Source: Aurantiacibacter sp. D1-12 (lineage in GTDB: Bacteria; Pseudomonadota; Alphaproteobacteria; Sphingomonadales; Sphingomonadaceae). From it: 64,000 bases of DNA. The position numbers were made by a program, and so were the translations under genes. The notes under the pieces were generated by a model. That model ran no database searches and was not told the DNA's origin. It saw only the letters and a program-made list of their open reading frames with translations. Positions 57,574 to 64,000 of the stretch are shown here, in pieces; within the stretch, counting starts at the first letter, position 1, and every line of letters starts with the position of its first letter. The stretch spans positions 116,001 through 180,000 of the forward strand of contig NZ_JAPJZJ010000003.1 in NCBI RefSeq assembly GCF_028858515.1. Reading direction: 5' to 3'.

Positions 57574-57804
57574 GGTCAGGTCCAATTGGGCTGGGCGCTT
57601 GAAAACAAGTCTCGGCGCGCCGATGAATTTCGTGCGCGCTCCATACATGCTGCACTGCACAATGCAAGGTCTGCGGTAAGTAACAAGTCGTTGGCAGAGC
57701 GCGCCATGTCGCTGGTCGAGGCAAGCGCTGGGCGTTCTTGATCATTGCCGTGCGCTCGGCTCTATTCCAGCTTCGAATTTTTGGGACCAATAGGGGACAT
57801 CACC

Positions 57805-60642
57805 GTGACATTCCGTTTTCTCAGCTCCGCTGCGACTGCACTCGCACTCGCTACCACTGCTGCTCCTGCACTTGCGCAGGATGCCGACGAAGCACCCGTG
57901 CTGACCGCTCCCGAAATCGAGTTCACCGAGTGGACGCTGGATAACGGCCTGCGTGTGATCGCGATCCAGGACGACAGCACAGCCACGGTCACGACTTCGC
58001 TGTGGTATGAAATCGGCAGCAAGCTGGACCCCGAAGGCCGCAGTGGCTTTGCCCACCTGTTCGAGCATATCCTCAGCCGCAAGACGCTGAACATGCCGTA
58101 CAACATGATCTACGATCTGACGGCGGACGTTGGCGGTACGCGCAATGCCTCGAACGGAACCGACCGCACCAATTACTTCGAAACGGTCCCGGCCCAGTAT
58201 CTTGAAACGATGCTGTGGACCCACCGCGAGCGGATGTATTTCCCCGTGGTCGATGACGAGGTGTTCGAAACCGAGCGCAACGTGGTGAAAGAAGAATACC
58301 GCACCCGCGTGCTCGCGCCGCCTTACGGCATTTTGCAGCGGCTGGTGCTTGCCGAAAACGCCTATGACGATCTTCCCCATCGCCGCCCCGGCATTGGCAG
58401 CATGGAAGATCTGGATGCAGCGACGCTCGAAGATGCACGCTCCTTCCATCAGGCCTATTATGGCCCCGATACCGCCACGCTGATCGTCGCGGGCAACTTC
58501 GACATGGATAACCTGCGCGGACTGGTCGATGATTATTTCGGCGATATCCCTGCGCGCCAGAACCCGGTCGATGTCACCATTACCGAACGCGAAGACCGCC
58601 GCACCGAGCCGCGCTTTGTCGAGGCATTCTCTCCCAACGTGCCGCTTCCTGCGGTCGGCCACATCTGGCAGCTCCCCGAAGCAACGCACCCCGATCGCCC
58701 GGCGCTCGAGCTTCTCGATATGATCATGAGCGGTGGCCAGAACAGCCGCCTCTATTCCGCGCTGATCGAGCCGGGTCTGGCGGTTCAGGTGCCGCAATTC
58801 GCGTTCTTCCAGGAAGAAGCGGGCATTTTCGCGCACTATGCGCTCGTCAACCCCGATGCGGATCGCGATGCCATTGCAGCTGTGCTGATGGCCGAAGTTG
58901 CGCGTATGCGCGATGAACCTGTGACAGCTGAAGAACTGAGCGAGGCGCAGAACGAGCTGATCGCCAATGCGCTGTTCGGTCGCGAGACAGCACGCGGTCG
59001 TGCTTTCGAGCTGGGCGAGGCGCTGGTTTCTACCGGTGATCCGCGTGCAGCCGACCGTCGCCTGGCCGCACTCGCAGAGGTGACGGTGGAAGACATCCAG
59101 CGCGTCGCCAACGAATGGCTCCAGCCCGATGCGCGTGTGGAAATCCGCTATTCGCGTGGTGAGCATAATCCGGCGGACTATGCCAACCCGGCACCGATGC
59201 CGAGCTTCCGCACGCTTCCCGCTGCGGTGGGCGAGCCGCTGGCAGTCAACCCGCCAGAGACACGCGAAGCGCCTCCGGGGCCGGGCGAAGTTCCAACGGT
59301 TGCTGTGCCCGAAATGGTCAGCCACACGCTGTCCAACGGTATCGAGGTGATCGCCATCCAAACCAGCGATGTGCCGATCGCGGCGATGACGATCCTGTTC
59401 CCGGGCGGCACTGCTGCCGACGGGTTTGAAGGCGCAGGCACCGCAAGCTTCGCCGCCAGCCTGGCCGATCAGGGCACGCCGACCCGTTCGGCCAACGACA
59501 TTGCCGCGACGATGGAGCGGCTGGGTGCCGGCATCAACGGAGGCACGCGCTCGGATGGTTCTTCGCTCACGCTTTTTGCACCGGTGGGCAACATGGAAGC
59601 AGCAGGCGAGGTCTTTGCCGACGTCGTTCGCAACGCCAGCTATCCGCAGGATGTGTTCGAACGTGAACGTGCGCGGGCTATCGAAGGATTGCGCGTGGGC
59701 ATGAGCCAGCCGGCCTCACTTGCCGGAATGGTCGCAAGGCCGGTGATCTATGGCGATGCGCCCTACGCCACTTCGGCAGGCGGAACGCCGGACTCGCTGG
59801 CTGCGCTGACGCGTGAAGACCTGGCGGAGCACCGCGCAACCTACTGGCACCCGGGCGCAGCGCGCATCGTCGTCAGCGGTGGCGTTAGCCCGGAAGAGGC
59901 GTTCGCTTTCGCTGAAAGCATGTTCGGTGACTGGAGCGTCGACGCCCCTGTCCCGGCTGACATCGACAATCCGGCGGGCGATCCGCAACCCGCACGCACG
60001 GTTGTGATCGACATGCCCGAAGCAGGTCAGGCGGCGGTCTATATGCTGGGCCGCGGTCCGGCGCGTGACGAGGCCACCTACTTCCCGCTGATCCTTGCCA
60101 ACGCCGTGCTCGGCGGTGGTTCGAGCGGTCGCCTGTTCGAGGAAATCCGTACCAACCGTGCGCTGTCTTACGGCGCAGGTTCTGGACTGTCCTCGCGGCG
60201 TGAAGATCCTCTCCTGCAGGCGAGTTCACAGACCGCGAACGAGACGGTCGATGAAGTCGTAGCGGTAATGCTGGAGCAGTATGACCGTATCGGCAGCGAG
60301 CCGCTCTCTGACGAATTGCTCGATCGCCGCCGCCTGTACCTGACGGGCGGCAACTCACGCAGCCTCGAAAGCACGGTTGGCTACAACAACCAAGTCGCCA
60401 ACCTGATTGCGCTCGGCATCGATCCGGCGGAAATCGGCAACTACGCGTCGAGCCTCAATGCGGTTACGGCAGAGCAGGCATCGGCTGCGGCGGACCGCTA
60501 CTTCGATCCGGACAACACGACTATCGTGGTGGTCGGCAATGCTGCCGCCTTCATCGATGATCTGCGCATGCTGCGGGATAATGTGGAAGTGATTCCGGCA
60601 AGCTCGCTGGACCTCACCAACCCGCAGGTGCCGGCTGAATAA
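57805..60642 (+). CDS. Periplasmic double M16 zinc peptidase
   Basis: The GTG at 57805 has AGGGGA about 7 bases upstream and starts a signal peptide (ATTAAPALAQ). The 945-residue protein is two M16 peptidase units in one chain. The N-terminal unit has the inverted zinc motif HLFEH (H84, E87, H88) and downstream ERNVVKEEYR with the third ligand. The C-terminal unit (from about 510) keeps the fold (IEVIAIQTSDVPIAAMTILFPGG) but has no HxxEH. It thus resembles pitrilysin-like or PqqL-like enzymes with one active and one inactive half. It should degrade peptides in the periplasm. Confidence 0.92.
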   Translation: MTFRFLSSAATALALATTAAPALAQDADEAPVLTAPEIEFTEWTLDNGLRVIAIQDDSTATVTTSLWYEIGSKLDPEGRSGFAHLFEHILSRKTLNMPYNMIYDLTADVGGTRNASNGTDRTNYFETVPAQYLETMLWTHRERMYFPVVDDEVFETERNVVKEEYRTRVLAPPYGILQRLVLAENAYDDLPHRRPGIGSMEDLDAATLEDARSFHQAYYGPDTATLIVAGNFDMDNLRGLVDDYFGDIPARQNPVDVTITEREDRRTEPRFVEAFSPNVPLPAVGHIWQLPEATHPDRPALELLDMIMSGGQNSRLYSALIEPGLAVQVPQFAFFQEEAGIFAHYALVNPDADRDAIAAVLMAEVARMRDEPVTAEELSEAQNELIANALFGRETARGRAFELGEALVSTGDPRAADRRLAALAEVTVEDIQRVANEWLQPDARVEIRYSRGEHNPADYANPAPMPSFRTLPAAVGEPLAVNPPETREAPPGPGEVPTVAVPEMVSHTLSNGIEVIAIQTSDVPIAAMTILFPGGTAADGFEGAGTASFAASLADQGTPTRSANDIAATMERLGAGINGGTRSDGSSLTLFAPVGNMEAAGEVFADVVRNASYPQDVFERERARAIEGLRVGMSQPASLAGMVARPVIYGDAPYATSAGGTPDSLAALTREDLAEHRATYWHPGAARIVVSGGVSPEEAFAFAESMFGDWSVDAPVPADIDNPAGDPQPARTVVIDMPEAGQAAVYMLGRGPARDEATYFPLILANAVLGGGSSGRLFEEIRTNRALSYGAGSGLSSRREDPLLQASSQTANETVDEVVAVMLEQYDRIGSEPLSDELLDRRRLYLTGGNSRSLESTVGYNNQVANLIALGIDPAEIGNYASSLNAVTAEQASAAADRYFDPDNTTIVVVGNAAAFIDDLRMLRDNVEVIPASSLDLTNPQVPAE

Positions 60643-60663
60643 GGGATACGAGGCGGGGGTTGC

Positions 60664-62523
60664 CTATTCGGCGGCCTCCGCATCCTCCTCTTCGCCGGTT
60701 TCATCTTCGGTGAGCTGGCGGTTCCACATCTCGGCATAGAGCCCGTCGCGCTTGAGCAGCGCTGCATGGCTACCGCTTTCTACAATACGGCCCGCTTCCA
60801 TCACGTTGATCACGTCGGCATCGGCGATCGTCGATAGCCGGTGTGCAATGGCGATGGTCGTGCGGTCGCAGCTGATATTGCCGAGCGTGGTGAGAATGTC
60901 CTGTTCGGTGCGGCTGTCGAGCGCGCTGGTGGCTTCGTCGAGCAGCAGGATCGGCGGGTCTTTCAGCAGCGTGCGCGCAATGGCGACGCGCTGCTTCTCG
61001 CCGCCTGACAGCTTCAGGCCGCGCTCGCCCACTTCGGTGTCAAAGCCCTGGGGCAGCGCCTCGATAAAGGGCAGGATGCTCGCATCTTCTGCCGCGTGGC
61101 GGAGCTGTTCGGGCGTTGGGTCGTCGCGCCCGTAGGCAATGTTGTATCCGATAGTGTCGTTGAACAGCACGCTGTCCTGCGGAACGATGCCGATGGCCTT
61201 GCGCAGGCTCGCTTGCGTGACCTGCGCAATGTCCTGCCCGTCGATGCAGATACGGCCCTCCCATGGATCGTAGAAGCGGAACAGCAGCCGCCCGATGGTG
61301 CTCTTGCCCGCACCTGACGGACCGACCAAGGCGACCGTCGCACCTGCCGGAGCTTCGAAACTCAGGCCGTGCAGGATGCGACGATCTTTTTCGTATCCGA
61401 AGCTCACATCCTCGAAAGTCACCGTGGGGCGGCGGACCACCAGTGCAGGCGCACCTGGCGTGTCTTCTACCTCTGCCGCTGTATCCATCAGGTTGAACAT
61501 GTCGGCCATGTCGATCAGCCCCTGGCGGATCGTGCGGTAGACCCAGCCGAGCAGGTCGAGCGGGCGGAAAAGCTGCATCAGGTAAGTGTTCACCAGCACC
61601 AGATCGCCGGGCGTCAGCCGCCCTTGGGACCAGCCCCACACGGTCCACGCCATTGCCGCGCCCATCATCAGGTTGAGAATGCTCGCTTGCATGATGTTGA
61701 GCAGGCCCAGCGAATTCTCGGTCTTGATCGCGGCTTCTGCGTAAGCAGCGGCGGAGCTTGCATAGCGATTGCGCTCGCGGTCCTCCGCGCCGAAGTACTT
61801 TACCGTTTCATAGTTCAACAGGCTGTCGACCGCGCGGGCCATCGCCTGTCCGTCCAGATCGTTCATGTCCTTGCGCAGCTTCACCCGCCATTCGGTTATG
61901 CGCTGGGTGATCCAGATAAAGCTGACCACAGTGACGGCGGTTGCCGCGACCAGCTCCCAGCCGAACAGCGTCCAGAAGACGACCGAAACGACGATCAGCT
62001 CGATTGCGGTCGGGGCGATATTGAACAGCAGGAAATAGAGCATCGATCCGATGCTCTTGGTGCCACGCTCGATGACGCGGGTGATCTCGCCCGTGCGGCG
62101 CGAGAGGTGGAAGCGCAGCGACAGCCGGTGCAGCCGCGCGAATACATCCTCGGTCAGCTCGCGCACGGCATCCTGTCCCACGCGGTTGAACACGATATTG
62201 CGCAGCTGGTCGAACAGTACGTTGGCGAAGCGCCCGGCGGCATAAGCAATCACCAGAGCCATCGCGACCCACACGGCGGGATCAGCATCGGCAGACATGG
62301 TGTCTACCGCGCGGGCATAGGCAAACGGCAGAGTGAGGACGACAACCTTGGAAAGCAGCACCAGCAGTGCAGCCCCGATAATGCGACGTTTCAGATCAGG
62401 CCGTCCCGCCGGCCACAGGTATGGCAGGAAGCGACGCATGGTCGCCCAGTCAGCTTGTTCGCCCGCTTTTGTCTGTTCGCCGAAATCCCTCACAGTGGCC
62501 CACAAGTGGGGAAGCCGTGGCAA
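60664..62523 (-). CDS. Atm1-type ABC exporter (membrane plus ATPase)
   Basis: The 619-residue half-transporter has six membrane helices (about 45-330) and a nucleotide-binding domain: Walker A GPSGAGKST, signature LSGGEKQR and Walker B PILLLDEATS. NYETVKYFGAEDRE in the membrane domain is a hallmark of the Atm1/ABCB7 group, which exports glutathione-linked sulfur or metal conjugates. The start is uncertain: TTG at 62523, GTG at 62493 and ATG at 62439 are all in frame and none has a clear ribosome site. An acidic tail (EDETGEEEDAEAAE) ends the protein. Confidence 0.92.
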   Translation of the reverse strand: MPRLPHLWATVRDFGEQTKAGEQADWATMRRFLPYLWPAGRPDLKRRIIGAALLVLLSKVVVLTLPFAYARAVDTMSADADPAVWVAMALVIAYAAGRFANVLFDQLRNIVFNRVGQDAVRELTEDVFARLHRLSLRFHLSRRTGEITRVIERGTKSIGSMLYFLLFNIAPTAIELIVVSVVFWTLFGWELVAATAVTVVSFIWITQRITEWRVKLRKDMNDLDGQAMARAVDSLLNYETVKYFGAEDRERNRYASSAAAYAEAAIKTENSLGLLNIMQASILNLMMGAAMAWTVWGWSQGRLTPGDLVLVNTYLMQLFRPLDLLGWVYRTIRQGLIDMADMFNLMDTAAEVEDTPGAPALVVRRPTVTFEDVSFGYEKDRRILHGLSFEAPAGATVALVGPSGAGKSTIGRLLFRFYDPWEGRICIDGQDIAQVTQASLRKAIGIVPQDSVLFNDTIGYNIAYGRDDPTPEQLRHAAEDASILPFIEALPQGFDTEVGERGLKLSGGEKQRVAIARTLLKDPPILLLDEATSALDSRTEQDILTTLGNISCDRTTIAIAHRLSTIADADVINVMEAGRIVESGSHAALLKRDGLYAEMWNRQLTEDETGEEEDAEAAE

Positions 62524-62543
62524 TTACACAAGCATAGGCCTGC

Positions 62544-63584
62544 TTAATTGTCGCGGCGATTGAGGCGGGTGGCGCGCTGGTTGAATCGCCATTGCTGCTC
62601 GTATCCGCCTTCACCGGGAATATCGAACAGGATGCGGCTGGTGCGAAAATCAATGGCAACGCGGTCAAACAGGCGCAGCTCGCTCATGCCCAGGATGAGC
62701 GCGGGCCTGTCCGCCAGATCAAGCACGCGGAACGTAGGGGAATCGGCAAAGGAAATGGGGATGTTATTGAGCTCCACGCGGCCCAGATTCATGCGTCGCG
62801 CCACACGTGTTTCGCTGGAAACGCGCACGCCGTTCACATCGGTCATAACGGCATCTTCCAGAGCGTCGCGCGAACGCAGCCTTTGCTGTAAAGCGAGATT
62901 GCCTACCGATCCGGCAGCACCTGTATCGACGATTATGGCCGTGCGGACCCCGTCAATCTCGGCCCGGTGAATGATCAATTGCCCCAGCCGTTCGCGCGCA
63001 CGAACGACGATGTCATAAGAGCTGGTGCCACCGGCTTCGCTGCTATCGGCGACAAGAAGCTCACCGTTTTCGAAGTCGAGAAGCACGCGCTGGCCCTGCA
63101 GGGCATCAAGGCCAAGAATTCCGTCAGCGGCACCGATATTCCTGCCTTCGATGATCGGGGCAGACCGTATGGTGAAGGTGCGCTGGCCTAGCGTGAAATC
63201 GGGTATCATGGTGGTTTCCACCGCACGGGTGCTGGCCATGCCGACCAGCGTTGCAGCCTCGCGGTCAAACAGTTGCAGTTCTTCGGCAAGCTCGGTTGAC
63301 AGGACGGTGGCCTGTGATCCGGTGTCGACCATGAAATTGTATGGTCCCGTATCGCCAATGCGCACAGGCACCGTCAGGCGGCGATACCGCTCAATCTGCA
63401 TGGCGATTGTGTCGACAAACAGCTCTTCGGGATCGCCCGTTACCGGATCAGTCGGGTTGTCTTGCGCCCCGGCCGTTGCGTCTTCGCCGGATTGACCTTG
63501 GGGATCCGTGCCATTTTGCTGATTTCCCATGGCAAGCGAACCGCCTGAAAGCGCCATCGCACCGATAAGGGCGAGCCAGTTCAT
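62544..63584 (-). CDS. Exported two-lobed retropepsin-like aspartyl protease
   Basis: The ATG at 63584 starts a hydrophobic signal-like segment (WLALIGAMALSGGSLAMG), with GGGAG about 11 bases upstream. The 346-residue protein has an acidic low-complexity linker (about 22-60), then two retropepsin-type domains. Each has its own active-site triad: FMVDTGSQATVLS (D87) and IIVDTGAAGSVGN (about 218). After each comes a hydrophobic-Gly strand, ADGILGLDAL and ALILGMSEL. A single chain with two DTG motifs can form a pepsin-like site. The substrate is unknown. Confidence 0.87.
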   Translation of the reverse strand: MNWLALIGAMALSGGSLAMGNQQNGTDPQGQSGEDATAGAQDNPTDPVTGDPEELFVDTIAMQIERYRRLTVPVRIGDTGPYNFMVDTGSQATVLSTELAEELQLFDREAATLVGMASTRAVETTMIPDFTLGQRTFTIRSAPIIEGRNIGAADGILGLDALQGQRVLLDFENGELLVADSSEAGGTSSYDIVVRARERLGQLIIHRAEIDGVRTAIIVDTGAAGSVGNLALQQRLRSRDALEDAVMTDVNGVRVSSETRVARRMNLGRVELNNIPISFADSPTFRVLDLADRPALILGMSELRLFDRVAIDFRTSRILFDIPGEGGYEQQWRFNQRATRLNRRDN

Positions 63585-63681
63585 AGGTGATCGTCTCCCG
63601 CTCGTTGACGCGTCCCGGTCTGCAACGAGCAAAAGCCAAGGTATCACCGATTGGCGGGAAGCCCAAACGGCGTTTAGTCAG

Positions 63682-64000
63682 TTAGCGCGGGGCGGGGATC
63701 CAATGTCGCCAGCCGAGACGGTCGAGTGCAGAAGAAGCATAGCCATGAATCTCGCCATAGGCAGGGTGGCGGATCTGGCGGAGGCCAATCAGCCAGAGCG
63801 AAATTCCAGCTCCCACTGCGACCAGCAGTTGCGCAAAGCCCGCTTCGCTGGAAGGGGCCCAGTACAGATAGGATAGCCACACGGGCAGGACGGCAAGGCC
63901 GGTGACCAGCAGCGATTGTGCCCAGATGCGCAGCATAGCGTTCCAGCCGAAGCCGACCGTGCGATGGAGGAAAGGCGCATGGATCGCCATCCACGCCACG
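63682..64000 (-). CDS. Membrane protein of unknown function (5' end cut by window edge)
   Basis: The frame is open to the window edge, so the true start may lie beyond; GTG at 63999 is the first visible candidate. The visible 105 residues hold two membrane segments (LLVTGLAVLPVWLSYLYW and LLVAVGAGISLWLIGL) with polar ends. I do not recognise the family. Confidence 0.6.
   Translation of the reverse strand, partial: VAWMAIHAPFLHRTVGFGWNAMLRIWAQSLLVTGLAVLPVWLSYLYWAPSSEAGFAQLLVAVGAGISLWLIGLRQIRHPAYGEIHGYASSALDRLGWRHWIPAPR

Noticed and set aside
57742..59361. A 539-codon minus-strand frame
   Set aside because: It is antisense to the M16 peptidase, has no family features, and is a GC-driven shadow frame.
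61369..62547. A 392-codon plus-strand frame
   Set aside because: Antisense to the ABC exporter; its His/Gln-rich composition is typical of shadow frames.

Overview
The window looks like a chromosomal segment of an alphaproteobacterium of the Sphingomonadales, most likely a marine member of the Erythrobacteraceae. The basis is the many outer-membrane TonB-dependent receptors (one of the long Xanthomonas/Caulobacter type), the tryptophan-halogenase-like gene inside a glucan locus, the split gcvPA/gcvPB glycine dehydrogenase behind a glycine riboswitch, COQ9, EipA/DUF1134, the DUF177 plus cytochrome bc1-chaperone pair divergent from a BamE-like lipoprotein, and moderately high GC content with frequent GTG starts. 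The genus is an inference from gene content, not from a search.

Layout. 1-2109: 3' part of a TonB-dependent receptor. 2120-5793: ppx-ppk (polyphosphate turnover). 5854-13676: a leftward type IV secretion (virB) operon in the order virB1-B2-B3-B4-B6-B9-B10-B11, with no virB5, virB7, virB8, coupling protein or relaxase in view. 13912-19715: a TPR protein, a lipoprotein/TonB-receptor pair and an OmpR-type regulator with a degenerate receiver. 19808-32315: a beta-glucan (probably laminarin) utilisation locus with halogenase-like flavoprotein, large TonB receptor, GH16 lipoprotein, LacI regulator, MFS transporter, GH3 lipoprotein and sodium/solute symporter. Palindromes centred on AACGTT or a near variant lie in two of its control regions. 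32434-34053: an exported caspase-fold peptidase. 34139-38910: the glycine cleavage operon gcvT-gcvH-gcvPA-gcvPB behind a tandem glycine riboswitch, with an 81-bp palindromic repeat inside the operon. 39078-39169: tRNA-Ser(GCU).

From 39.4 to 64 kb the content is mostly housekeeping: eipA, an aromatic/aspartate aminotransferase, a GNAT acetyltransferase, ribD-ribE, a YgjP-like metallopeptidase, a UPF0260 Cys-cluster protein, SCO1, an ankyrin protein, COQ9, feoAB with a Fur-box-like site, ssb, a SpoU methyltransferase, DUF177, the bc1 chaperone, a BamE-like lipoprotein, hslVU, a SulP transporter, a double-M16 peptidase, an Atm1-type ABC exporter and a two-lobed retropepsin-like protease.

The most unusual spots are the stretch just after hslU (a 24-residue hydrophobic peptide gene followed by a diverged remnant of an hslU 3' end and an orphan membrane-anchored gene), the secreted caspase with two PPC-like domains and an EF-hand-like loop, the reduced virB operon, and the candidate LacI regulon of the glucan locus. 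No CRISPR array, insertion sequence, prophage, rRNA operon or replication origin was seen.
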